Notes under the pieces: model-generated
The model's input: the letters and a program-made list of their open reading frames with translations, nothing else
Databases searched by the model: none
Told to the model about the DNA's origin: nothing
Origin: Gnetum montanum
Lineage: Eukaryota; Streptophyta; Gnetopsida; Gnetales; Gnetaceae
Assembly: GCA_015680685.1 (NCBI GenBank)
Contig: MNCI01026219.1
Coordinates: forward strand, 319,620-371,003
DNA length: 51,384 bases
Reading direction: 5' to 3'
Part shown: positions 34,725 through 45,167 of the stretch, one piece after another
Numbering within the stretch: the stretch's first letter is position 1
Layout of the letters: each line of letters opens with the position of its first letter
Program-made: the position numbers and the translations under genes

Positions 34725-35183
34725 GGTAAATCTTGTGAGCTACCTCTAATTTAACCTTCTGCATGTAAAACCCCTTGTGATCTTTGCTGGTCCCCATCCA
34801 TTCTTCTATGTCTTGTCGATGGTTTACATCTTTGCCAATCTTATCCCCTATGGGTAGACCATTAGAAGGAACACCGAAGAGATCTGCAAAGAGGCTGTCG
34901 GTGATCTCAAAAACCACCTGCACATTATGGACTTACGTGTGAAAGTGATCAGCCCTTTTATTAAAAGAATCAATAAGGGAGAGAATTTTCGTAGTTGGAA
35001 TGCTTGGATTTATTGCCAAAAAGAGGTCCATGAGCCCAGCATCCTAGACCTTCTGACCAATCATAGCTGAAGCCTCACTGCATAGCCAACACTATGCCTC
35101 ATCAACTTCACTGTACTTAAAGAAGAGGTTAGTTTCATCATGACCTGAGGTGATTATTGTAACCTCTTTGGACTTGGTCATTA

Positions 35184-35271
35184 CTGCAATAATCAAGAAA
35201 AAAAATTAACAAAAAGAAAAAACAAAATCAATCACTTGAGCACATGAAAACAAGTGCATAATCTAACCCAC
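35184..35271 (-). other. Predicted intron of the antisense gene (88 bp)
   Basis: GTGGGT donor after PFTP plus one base; a long T-rich tract and TTGATTATTGCAG acceptor. Joining gives I-MTKSKEVT in frame. Confidence 0.6.
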
Positions 35272-36119
35272 TGGGTGTGAATGGCATGTGGAATGGTGGG
35301 ATTTTCACCAAAACTTCTTCCATAGTAGGTACTCGGTGGGATGCCCATTCACCATCCAACCACCTAAGTTCTTCACACTTTAGATAGAAATTAGTGTATT
35401 TGGTTGGATAGGTTCTAAATTTTTCCACAAGCTGTTCTATGACACCCACATGCACGTTCTTAGTAGAAGAGAACTCTTGTAAGGCTATTTGAGCCAATGC
35501 CAATGTTCCCTCTTTATCATGGAGACCATCGTTATCAATTACAAACTTGGAAACATATAGAATATAATAAGCATTCAAACTACGTAAGAAAAATGATGTA
35601 ACATGTCTAACTATCTTCATAGGACTCACCCACTAGCATAGTAGACGGTCTCGGGTGGGTTCTGGAAAAAGGTCCCCATGTGGCGGGCAACAAACAATGT
35701 GTTGTATTTCTGGCAACATTTAAATTTAGGCATGGCCCAAATCCAAGATAAGCATCTCAAGCCTCTTGGATGTCGACTTGAGCCCCCTGCCCCTTCACCT
35801 TTAGTAGACCCATTTTCCATAAACTTTATAATGCCTCAGTTTGCCCTGGGCAATAATGTTTCAACTAGAACATTGGCTATCTCAGCCGACAAGTGTGAGC
35901 ATACCATCACATTGAAGTGATGAAGGAGGAATTCTAAGAACTCCTATGCACCTTTCCAAAACCAAACTGCCTGGTCGCTTACTTGCGCATGGGGAGGAGG
36001 AACGTTAGCCACAGGGACACTTAGATAACTCAAAACCCCTACCAGCTTGATCACGATCAAGATGGGTTTCAACATAACCCTACATGGTATAACAAAAGAA
36101 CGTCAGTTCACAATTAGAC

Positions 36120-36430
36120 GAAAGACCTTTTTCCAAATATCGGTTACTATGTAGCGTAGCAGCCCCCTTCTATACAAATTTTTCTAAGTATAAGACATTG
36201 TTAGGTAGCGTAATAATTACAACATCCTGCACAACGTACCAGCATAGTAGGTATACCCTGTGCGGCATAGTGGCTGTGTCATGTGCAACATAATAACTAT
36301 GCTCCATGTAGTGTAGCAACTACATCATGCGCAACATAGCTGCGTGACAACATAGCATGACAAACACCAAAAACATGACATAGCCTGTTAGTCACGTTGC
36401 CAAAGGCAACACGGCTACACAACATTTGTG
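36120..36430 (+). repeat. Cluster of GTAGC/CATAGC-type short repeats
   Basis: Many dispersed units such as ATGTAGCGTAGCAG, GGCATAGTGGC, GTAGTGTAGCAACTAC and GCGCAACATAGC. A related cluster lies at 42790-43640. Confidence 0.65.
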
Positions 36431-37129
36431 TAGCCCCAACCCTTTTCCATTGGATAGGATGTGATAAAAAAAAACCAAAACCCTCTCCACCCATGCTACA
36501 TTACTTGGGATGTGTGCTACACTACCTAGAAACCTCCATACATAGAACCCTCTAAACCCTCGAAATGGTACATTTCCCCACCCATTATAATGGCGACTGT
36601 GGTAGCGGCGCACAACAACCATAGCATAGCAATCAAGGGAGTGGCCGAGGCCATAACAACAATAGTGATAATGTAGCAATGCTAACAGCCGTAGTTACTG
36701 GGATGCGGTGACCATGGCAGCAACCCCACCTAATAAACCAAATAACATAAACAAAGGCAATGTAGTGGCTGATCAGGTAGACAGTGCCTCCTATCTCTCC
36801 TCAACGTGTTCCCTGGGGAGACGTCGCAAGTTGCTCTCCCCTTCATCCACATTGGTAAGACCTTGATGTCTATGCTCACTCTTGTGTGCCATTGTCCTGA
36901 TGTTAAACTTGGGTGTGTCGATCGCTACGCCACCACTACTACACTATCTTTCTGAATCGCGCTATGCTATGGGCTGTTGACTCTGATGGTGAGAATGACA
37001 GGTTTACCATGAGTAAACCCCTATTTATAGCCTTTAGGGTTACAAGACATTACTTTTTCAGGATGTCCTATGTCTCGTGGGTAACACGGGATACCCCATG
37101 CTCCACGCGTAACATGGGACACCCCATAT

Positions 37130-37345
37130 TCCCTGCAGTGTTGCAACTTTGGAGTTCCTTTTATAATTTTGCAACTTTGGAGTTCCCTGCAGTGTTGCAA
37201 CTTTGGTCTACTATGACCTTAAATTGGCAATTTTGGAGTTCCTTTTATAATTTTTGATAGTGATGGTTTGCTAAGACCTTAAATTGGCAACTTTTACATA
37301 TAATTTTGCATGGTCACGGTTTGCTACGACCTTAAATTGGCAATT
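37130..37345 (+). repeat. Degenerate short tandem repeats, second block
   Basis: Units of about 60 bp containing GGTTTGCTACGACCTTAAAT and TTGGCAA, together with GGAGTTCC[TC] and CAACTTTGG repeats. It ends about 100 bp before the splice acceptor. Confidence 0.8.
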
Positions 37346-37442
37346 GTGTAACATTGCATAATTACCGTGCATATATTTCAAGTCATGTTGCTGTATTAAG
37401 CAAGTATCACTTGACTTTTGTTTGTTTTGCTTATTTTTGTAG

Positions 37443-39030
37443 GGGTGCTTCAAAAATGGCTACGCATGCTGATCTCTATTTTCCCTTAATCTTGATAGGA
37501 CCTTATGACAGATTTATGAGATGCTTGAGCATAGAGCTGGTAGACTTTGAACCATCCCCTTGTGACACCAACATAACATCCTTGGAAACGTCCCCAGATT
37601 GGCCCAAACATCTGGTCCAAGCCTTAGATTTAGAGGCTGGCAATGTAACTGAGGATCCCCTTATCGAAATCCCCATGACTGCACTTAGAGGTGAGGCAAG
37701 AATGTTAAAGGTTAGCTCTCTACTAGAGCCACAAGTTCAATAAGACATCTCTAAAGTCCTCAACGATAATGCCAAAGTGTTTGCATGGTCATATTAAGAT
37801 ATGCCAGGCTTTGACCCACACATTATATAGCACAATATCATCCTAGATTCACATGTCAAGGTAGTTAAACAAAAAGCCCGCAAGATTAAACTAGAGATTG
37901 CCTTAGCTGCAAGTGATGAAATCCCCAAACTTTATCAGGCTGGGTGCATCTGGGGTCAATTATTTGGATTGGGTATCAAACATCGTAGTTGTTTCCAAGA
38001 AAACTAGGGTTATAAAAATTTGTATAGAATTCTAGGATTTGAATAAGGTAATGATTAAGGACAATTTCCCATTGCCTAGTATCGACCAACTTGTCGATAC
38101 TACAACAGGCCATGCTGTAGTATCCTTCATGGATGAATTCTCAGGCTACAATTAGATCCGTATAAATCTAGAGCATCAACTAGCAACTACCTTTATGACC
38201 CCTTGGGGGATCTTTTATTACACAATGATGCCCTTCGGGCTAAAAAATGTTGGATTAACGTATCAGCGGGTAATGACTTACATTTTTAGTGACTATCTTT
38301 TGAAAAAGCTAAATGATTACATGGACGATATAGCCATTAAATCTAAGAAAGCTCCTGATCATGTAAACGACCTAAACTTGGTCCTTCAACATTGTCGTAG
38401 ACATGACCTCCACCTTAATCCTAAAAAATGTGTCTTCGAGGTCAAAACAGGATACATATTAGGGTTTGTAGTATTAGAAATGGCGATATGTGTAGATCCT
38501 AATAAAGTCAAAGCTATTATTAACTTAGCACCACCTACAAACCTTAAGGAGTTGAATGGGTTGTAAGGTAGGATACAATTCATACAAAGGTTTATTGCAA
38601 GGTTAACAAATAAATTGCATCCAATGCAACACTTTCTTAAAAAAGGAGTTAACTTTGAATAGACAAACCAATGCTAGGAAGCTTTTGATAACGTAAAGAA
38701 AGACCTTATTCATCTCCTCGCTGTTTACCCTCCATAGAGAGATAAGGCCTTTTGCATTTATCTTGCCACTTCAGACACATCTATTACTGCTTTGCTTTGC
38801 CAAAAGAGGGATGATGGTTTTGAAATCCCTGTCTACTACTTGAGTCATGCATTGATAGCTTATGAAACAAAATACAATGAAGTAGAAAAGAATTGTCTTG
38901 CTTTAGTATTCGCGGTTAAAAAATGAAGGCATTATTTTTTTCATAGCCAAGTAAACATTATCTGCCAAAATAACATACTTTAGGCTATTACAACTAATAT
39001 ATATGAAAGTAGCAGGATAGGGAATTTGAC
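37443..39030 (+). pseudogene. Reverse transcriptase and first RNase H of C1 (Tat/Ogre type)
   Basis: It starts right after the splice acceptor: MATHADLYFPLILIGPYDRF, then a linker, then DISKVLNDNAKVFAWSY and DMPGFDPHI, the usual Tat RT entry. After a frameshift near 37950: DLNKVMIKDNFPLPSIDQLV, SFMDEFSGYN, then open 38195-38566 with TPWGIFYYTMMPFGLKNVGL, the catalytic DYMDDIAIKSK (intact YMDD), HDLHLNPKKCVFEVKTGYIL and GFV. RNase H follows: AFCIYLATSDTSITALL, VYYLSHALIAYETKYNEVEK and NCLALVFAVKK. The RT Asp pair is intact although stops elsewhere kill the frame. Confidence 0.87.
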
Positions 39031-39039
39031 CTACACTAT

Positions 39040-39540
39040 GTGGCGCAATCTTCCACGAAGGGTCAAGTAATAGCCACTCAACTTACGGCTTCACCCACCG
39101 ATGACCAGGCAATAATAAAACCTGAATTTCCAGATGAGCACATTAGTAGCATAAGCCCAGTACCCGCAGATTTTGAAGCTATTCCACATTTTGATAGTGC
39201 CTCAACTACACAAGGTGGCAGTGCTGCTGCTGTTCTCACATTTCCCTCCAGAGAAATCTGACGATTTGCATATCACTTCATGTTTCTCTACACAAACAAT
39301 GTGGTAGAATATGAGGGTCTCCTTAGGGGCATTCTATCAGCTTGGGTGTCGGGAATTCAAAACTTAGCAATTCGAGGCGATTCGCAACTAGTCATTAACC
39401 AAGTTACAGAAGTTTACGCTTGGAAGGCATAACATTTATAGCCATACTATGATTTGGCCAAATACTTACTAAAGTAGTTCGTAACCCTAGACGTCCAATA
39501 TATACCTTGTAATGAAAATACTATAGCAGATGTGCTAACC
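39040..39540 (+). pseudogene. Second, archaeal-type RNase H (aRNH) of C1
   Basis: Open start at 39040. Motifs: HFDSASTTQGGSAAAVLTF, then FLYTNNVVEYEGLLRGILSA, IRGDSQLVINQVTEVYAWKA, and VQYIPCNENTIADVLTTLAL. The acidic residues (D of HFDS, E of EYE, D of GDSQ, D of IADVL) are kept. This extra domain after the first RNase H is a hallmark of the Tat lineage. Three or four stops. Confidence 0.85.
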
Positions 39541-40904
39541 ACTTTAGCACTAAGCGTGCCACCACACATGTTTGCTACCTTGCCCGCTTCGATAGTGAGA
39601 TTCAACGACCCTATCATTCACATGGCACACATTGCATCTGTAAGTGTGACTCACACTCAAGAATGGTATGACGACATTAAAACATACCTCCAACATGGTG
39701 AATCCCCACACAACTTGACACTTGCCCAAAGGGATGCAGTACAAAAATGGGCACGACAGTATGTCATCATAGGAGATGACACTTTATGCAAATGCTCTTA
39801 TGATGGGATATTGCTTGCTTGTGTTAGTGGGGATGAAGCATAAAAAATTGTTGATCAAGTCCACGAGGGACTATGTGAAGGGCACATAGCTCCTAGAGCT
39901 ATGGCAACAAAAATTAGGTGTCTAGGCTACTACTGGCCTTACATGGAATGCGATTGTGTCACTAAGGTAAGGACATGCGATGTATGTCAACCTGATGGAA
40001 ACCTCATACATGTGTCACCTACCAAACTGCATACCACACAAATCACATGGCCCTTTCAACATTGGGGACTAGACATCATAGGACCCATTGCATCCAAGTC
40101 TTCTACAGGACATAGTTTCATTATTACTGCAACTAAGTACTTTACAAAGTCGGTAGAAGCTATTTCTCTCAGCAAGACCATGTCCCAACAAATTTGCAAG
40201 TTCATTCTAGACAATATAGTGACGCAATTTGACCTTCCCATGACTACTGTGATAGACAACAGACCCTAATTTAGTAGCATAGAAACTAGAGCCTTTTGTG
40301 AAAACCTTGGTATCAAACATTCTTTCTCCTTGCCATATTATCCCCAAGCGAACGGCGAAACAGAAGCCACTAATAAAGCCCTTATCAACCTTTTGAAAAA
40401 GATGCTCAGTAGTAGCAAATGGCGATGGCACGAGCGACTCCTCTATGTACTTTGGGCTTATCACTCAACATGCAGGACACCTATAGGTAAGCCCCATACA
40501 GTCTCGTATATGGATCTAAAGCAGTGTTACCTCTTGAATTATAGGTCCCGTTGCTACGGATGATCATCTCAAACATTATGGATGAGACTCAAAACAACGA
40601 TTTAAGAATTGTCAATCTTGACTCTATGGAGGAAGAGCACATCCAAACGCTTAATCACATTGAGTGGTACCAGGACAAGCAAAGACAAAAACATCATTGC
40701 AATCTACACCAACGTCTAATCAAAAAGGGGGATCTAGTCCTTAAGGCTATTTGCGAGACTATGAACAAATTCTCAGCCAACTAGGAAGGGCCCTTTTTGG
40801 TCACAAGAGCATATGAGAATGGGGCATTCGAACGGGTTAACTTAGATGGCAACGAGTTCCCAAATCCTGTCAATCATTTGTACCTAAAGCCCTACTATGC
40901 CTAA
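39541..40904 (+). pseudogene. Integrase of C1
   Basis: Linker to 39840, then an HHCC zinc domain: VHEGLCEGHIAPRAMATKI, YYWPYMECD, RTCDVCQ. Core: FQHWGLDIIGPIASKS, FDLPMTTVIDNRP, then a TAA, and SLPYYPQANGETEATNKALI. D, D and E of the catalytic triad are present, though the second motif reads IDNRP instead of the usual DNGTQF. A frameshift near 40545 is followed by a C-terminal part with DLVLKAICETMNKF and a terminal NHLYLKPYYA, with the natural stop TAA at 40902-40904. Inserts element DNA in the genome. Confidence 0.87.
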
Positions 40905-40954
40905 CATCTAATATTACACTAAATATAAAGCAAGGTAACCAGATCATCTACCAT

Positions 40955-41225
40955 GACGTTAAACTAGCACAACACGTCTTTGGGCCATGACATAAAACTG
41001 GCACCCACAACATGTCTTTGGGCCATGGCACAAACATGACACCCACAACATGGTCCACTATGCCTTCAAACTATCGATCCCCTATCTGCTATGATGTTAA
41101 ACTAGCACAACGGTCTGCTGGGACCTTAAACTAGCATAGCATGGTTTGCCTAGCCCTTAAACTGGGACCATGGTCTATTGGGACCTTAAACTAGCACATT
41201 CGATAGTCTACCAGGACCTAAAATT
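40955..41225 (+). repeat. Degenerate short tandem repeats, third block
   Basis: About nine units with core GGGACCTTAAACTAGCA and variants such as GACATAAAACTGGCACCC. Same core as the two blocks around the antisense gene. Confidence 0.8.
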
Positions 41226-42789
41226 AGCTTCGTAAGGCAACATCTCTAATCCAACACATGTGATCTTGCGAACAAGAAAACAAACATATTTCTGATCCTC
41301 CATCACCAGTCCCCCTAGGCAAGATGGTGTGGGATGTTGTAGTTCCAGAATGAAGTTCATGCCACCAAGAAAAAAACCCTTTGGGATATTTGCAATGTCG
41401 TTGTCCCTGGCATCTTGCTGACCTTCCAGAGCTACCACCATCATCGCCAATTAGTTTGATCATAGTGCCCACCATCAACACCTCCTACTAGAGTCTCAAA
41501 AGTACTGTGGCCCAGCCATAATGCTACCATCCTCCAACCCTCGCCATCGTCGGAGTCTAAAAAAGCATTTAGTTGCTAGGCTCCTCACCTTGTAGCTAGA
41601 CATCCTAGCTATTGCCCTTTGGTGAGGATTCTTAAGCACTCTCATCACCATTGCTGCTAGCCTTCTTAGTGCTTGTTTTTGGCATGACCATTGAAGCCTT
41701 CCAGCGTACCATTGCCAAAGCCTGCACTAGCCTTCCTACTTTGGACATCGCACACGTTAGACATAGCACTAGCCACCTTGGTAGTATCCCAAGCAGATAG
41801 GACTTTACCCTTACTTCACATGATGGTTGGTTTTTTTGGTTTTCTCTCTATTGTGTTTGTAGGATAAAAGCCAAGATGGGATCGTTCAAGAATGCATTTT
41901 ACCACGAGAGAAAGACACCTCATTGTTCCAAAGTACCTGCTTTGGTTGGCCTAGTTACTTGAGAGTGCAAATCCTACTATCCTTTCATCTAACCTAACCT
42001 ATCCTTATAAGTACTGACTTCTCCTTTGAAAGCTTTTGTAATGTACCTATAACCCTTTCCCGCGCTCATCTACTAAGCCTATGATGGACGTAATGCAACT
42101 CGTCTTATGGGAAGCCTATGTAGTCTGGCCAAAGCCCCACACAGATGTAACATAGCTCATCTCAGGGAGGAAACACCTATCCTACATTGATGACATGGTT
42201 TCCATCGAATGAATATGGGTGTGTAATTTTCTTCCAAAAAAAAATGCCCAGGTCAAAATGGCACAGTTGTCACTTTGCAGCCATCTCAACCTTAGATCGA
42301 TTAGCTCTAAGCACTCCGATGAGTGATCAAAATCCAAAGAGAAAAGATACCCATGTGTGCTAATTCCCTCATAAGCACACCGATGAGGGATCACACTATG
42401 GAAACAGTTCTCACAGTGTTGCATCCTATACTTTTTCCCCGACCTGATCTTCTCAAACTTGTCCCTTATCACCAATCTTACGTCACTCTCTGAGCACTCT
42501 CAAACATAGCAAAGAATCATCTAAGAGGGCATTGATGAACGGTGTTGGTGTCCTATTCATTAGGGTGTTTCACATTCTTTATCGATGTCTCTTGGGTAAG
42601 TCCTCCAAACGTCGGCAAAGAGGGACTAGTGAAACACCATCAATTTTGGGCCTTCATGATTCTCCAAGTGTGGTGACGCACTAGGCTGTGCAAATGGCTT
42701 GACTCCTTGGAAGTTCTAATGCCTACAAAGTTGTGTCTAGGCATGTCTACTACGCTCTTCAGGATAATTAGTGTAGCACCCAGTTACAA
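41226..42789. other. 3' region of C1, no recognised gene
   Basis: Only scattered minus-strand frames. One begins at 41685 with MPKTSTKKASSNGDES and resembles a basic N-terminus of an extra ORF; it is soon stopped. Nothing else recognised. Probably 3' untranslated region and perhaps the start of a long LTR. Confidence 0.4.
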
Positions 42790-43640
42790 GACTAGTTTGC
42801 ACAAATGAGGCACAGAGGGTGGGCTGTACAATTCAGCAAATTTTCTATCACCTAGGCTATCAAGCTTGCTACACTCCCTAGCTTGTCTAGCTTGACACAT
42901 GACCCAGTTGTCAGGATACCCAAGTGCTAAGCTAGGAGCTATCGAAAGTGTTTGGGATGGATTAAATAGTTTGGCAAATTTTCTATCTGTGGGAATTGCT
43001 ACGCTATGCTATGCTACATAATGTAGCAAGCCATGTGGTGTTGAAACCATCTCAAGTGTTGGATTAGATGTAGAAGATGTAGTCAAAAATGATTCGATCT
43101 TCAAGGATGCCTACCCTGCTTCATCCTTGGAGTATGATAAGTGTGATATGAGAAAATCTGGCAAGTGGCACAAAAGTCATTCTCTTTTGGATGTTACACT
43201 GTGCTACGCTGCACAACGTAGCAAGGTGCCAAGATTAACAAAATTATCTGTTAATTTGTTTCGACATGGAAAATTCACTTCATCACTGTTCGACCTCCAA
43301 AACTGCCTGACCCAGTTCGCCCTTAGAACATGGCCAAGGTCCCATTGGAGAGCATTGCAAGTTAGGTAAAAATTCATGCAAAATCAGGTGCTATGCTGCA
43401 CAACATATCACAGTCTAGCAGACATATGAAAGCTAAAAAAATTATCCTAAGAATGAAACTAGGAGATCTTAGGCTCTTTTGATGTGGACAACATGGTTAC
43501 CAATTGTTGAAGTTACTTGCCTTGCTGGGTCTCAGAGTGGTGCTCTCAGTTTTTGGCAAAAATTATTGGCAAAAGGGTGCTATGCTATGCTACACTGTGT
43601 AGCGTAGCACAGCATAGCAAGCCAGTGTTTATGCTATGCC
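42790..43640 (+). repeat. CATAGC/GCTATGC-type repeat cluster in the 3' region of C1
   Basis: Repeated phrases GGCAAATTTTCTATC (about 42972) and CAGCAAATTTTCTATC (about 42834), GCTACGCTATGCTATGCTAC (about 42999), GCACAACGTAGCAAGG and GCTGCACAACATATC. Related to 36120-36430. Confidence 0.65.
43578..43619. repeat. 42-nt imperfect palindrome
   Basis: Arms TGCTATGCTATGCTACAC and TGTGTAGCGTAGCACAGCATAGCA (in two parts, TGTGTAGCG and AGCATAGCA at its ends) can pair with a short bulge and almost no loop. It lies inside the repeat cluster. Confidence 0.7.
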
Positions 43641-44040
43641 ACTATGCTGGACAACATAAAAAGTGTAACACTTGAGAAGAAGCCCCAAGACATCTCCAAA
43701 ACTTCCAGAACCTGTCGTCTACTGACATTTCTACTCTAGCATCTCCTCCAATATCTCCTTGACTGCGAAGAATCAATAGTTTGCTTTGTTTCATGCATCC
43801 CTTATCAATCCTCAAAAGTTGTCCCTACACTTAACCTTACTCAGAAGAGGAGGGAAGACGTAGTCTTGGAGCACAAGCTCCACTTTGAATTTGTTGTATG
43901 CACTTTCTATCAAAATAGGGAAATTCTCTAGATTCTGATACATGCGGCATGGACAATATGGTCATAGCTTGGCAGATTTTCTGTTCGTTTTCTTATTCCA
44001 TTGAGCGTAGCACACTAGCATGGCACATCCACCTTCATGC

Positions 44041-44775
44041 TACGTGGGGCCCAGAACACATGGCATCCAAACCACATCTTCCTCCCACTCTTGGATCTAT
44101 AAATACCCCATAAAATGAAATTATCAGTGTTGGCTTTTGGCAGTAAGCTTTGGTAGAAGATTGACGAGTAGAAGGTTGATGAGCAGTAAGTCCCAGCATT
44201 AAAGCCTCTCAAATCTCTCAGTAACTCCCGCACTCAAGCATGACACCTACCCACAGTGTAGCAGCTTTCAGCCTAGCAAGCATCAACTCATTTAGGCCTG
44301 TTAGCACCACATCGGTAGCATTCCAGGAGTTATGATCATATCATTCCGTTGCCCAGCTATGTCTGTCTATCGCCACATACTAGTTGTACACAGTCATCAT
44401 TCAATCAAAAGACAAATCCCCTAATTTTGGGGCAGTGAATTTCTTTACTAAAACACTCACTCTATTTTATTATAGCATATATGTTGCATCATTGTGTATT
44501 TGTTAATGTTCATTGTCCTAGTTATATATGTTGATACACTTCTATTGTTGTGGGTGCTACGTTCTCTTTCATTCTGAGCTCCACGTGTTACTTTCTAAAA
44601 TTGCTGTTCCCAAATGGTTGTTGGACACACCACATAAGTCCTTGTTTGATCAACCAGATCATTTAGGGCACCCTATTTCTATTTTCTCCAGCACGACCCT
44701 CTCGCAGACTCAAGGTTAGGCTGTATGCTTGATAAACTCTTGATGTTCCAGCCTTTCATGTTTTCGGGCATTACA
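44041..44775 (+). promoter_or_regulatory. LTR-like promoter and downstream tail at the 3' end of C1
   Basis: TATAAATA at 44098-44105, preceded by the G-box-like TACGTGGGGC at 44041-44050, and followed by about 670 bp that end in TTTTCGGGCATTACA at 44775. This looks like U3-R-U5 of a long LTR. No second copy is available here to prove it. Confidence 0.4.
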
Positions 44776-45167
44776 ATCATGTTAAATCTACCTTTTAATT
44801 TTGTAAGGTACTCTATCCTCATTTTTTTTAACTCAAGGATGAGCTTTCAGTTAGTTGTAAGGGTATGATAAAGTCAAATATGTGTCAAAATCAATGATGT
44901 TGTTGATATGATGTCAACACTCTTGATATGTCATTGTTAATATGATGTCTTGGGATATGTGCACCCCTATAAAGATGATACTTGGGCACATAATCCGCAT
45001 AATGTTTCATTCCATAGTAATAGAACTCTTGCAATTTGATTTCCTAGCCTTAGACTTAGTGATAGTGAATGCCCGTAGTGTGATGTGTTGTAGTTGAATG
45101 AAATCTTTATTTGAACAAGTTGTACTTGGATGCAAGTTGTGAATGGAAATGAAGATTGAGAGTATTT
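44776..45167 (+). repeat. Second copy of B 3' end (duplicates 29012-29428)
   Basis: Starts ATCATGTTAAATCTACC and includes the last 90 bp before the LTR, the polypurine tract and the first 300 bp of the LTR. By eye about 94% identical to 29012-29428 except for a ~26-bp deletion in the U3 palindrome block. The two copies bracket C1. Confidence 0.88.

Larger units (their letters stand above)
32364..36080 (-). pseudogene. Spliced antisense gene-like unit inside C1
   Basis: Minus-strand coding blocks separated by short GT-AG introns. Order: an upstream block (about 36080-35630, ending near PPETVYYASG); a block 35579-35272 (ALAQIALQEFSSTKNVHVGV, LKCEELRWLDGEW); a block 35183-34054 with MTKSKEVTIITSGHDE, then VVFEITDSLFADLFGVPSNG, and later FLVVWENGIWVLQDHTQISK; an acidic block 33948-33652 (DEEEVFAPEAGALAIEEEDE); 33567-33427 (FHLQPWVETLDKFSF); a coiled-coil block to 32518 (LEKEKASQVVELEDLQSRNE); and a final exon DPNEDAGPSGAANTSEDP with stop at 32366-32364. 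At least four introns keep phase. Globular part plus coiled coil plus acidic/Pro tail echoes the Athila dORF. Roughly a dozen stops and one unresolved joint. Function unknown; it may be the Tat antisense extra ORF or a captured host gene. Confidence 0.65.
31743..37442 (+). other. Intron-like block between protease and RT of C1
   Basis: 5.7 kb without sense coding. It ends in a good plant 3' splice site: a T-rich tract and TTATTTTTGTAG with AG at 37441-37442, directly before the RT frame. Ogre elements are known to carry an intron exactly here. I could not fix the donor; it should lie near 31740. The block holds short repeats at both ends and an antisense gene in the middle. 36081-37130 has no coding frame I can support. 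Confidence 0.6.
29429..44775 (+). mobile_element. Element C1: 5'-truncated Tat/Ogre-type retrotransposon
   Basis: Order: partial gag, protease, 5.7-kb intron-like block holding an antisense gene, RT, RNase H, second (archaeal-type) RNase H, integrase, repeat-rich 3' region. The double RNase H and the PRO-RT intron are marks of the Tat/Ogre lineage. It starts inside gag without LTR or PBS, so the left end is a break, not a retroviral end. The right end is where B-type sequence resumes at 44776; GGGCATTACA just before could be an LTR end. It is better preserved than B: gag to protease runs in one frame with three stops. Confidence 0.8.

Noticed and set aside
34918-34936. A GTAAGT...GCAG pair on the minus strand as an intron of the antisense gene
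   Set aside because: Only 19 nt, too short to be spliced. The frame reads through it with one TAA, so it is better seen as exon with a stop.
35580-35629. Possible 50-bp intron (GTGAGT to TACGTAG) in the antisense gene
   Set aside because: In phase, but shorter than usual plant introns. I left it out of the intron features, and the upstream block is therefore the least sure part of the gene.
36913-37257. Plus-strand frame of 114 codons before RT
   Set aside because: Made of the short repeats (LEFPAVLQLW repeated). It is repeat-derived and not in the RT frame.
41226-42789. A second copy of the antisense gene after integrase
   Set aside because: Minus-strand frames exist and one starts with a basic Lys/Ser-rich peptide, but I could not match them to the exons at 32364-36080.
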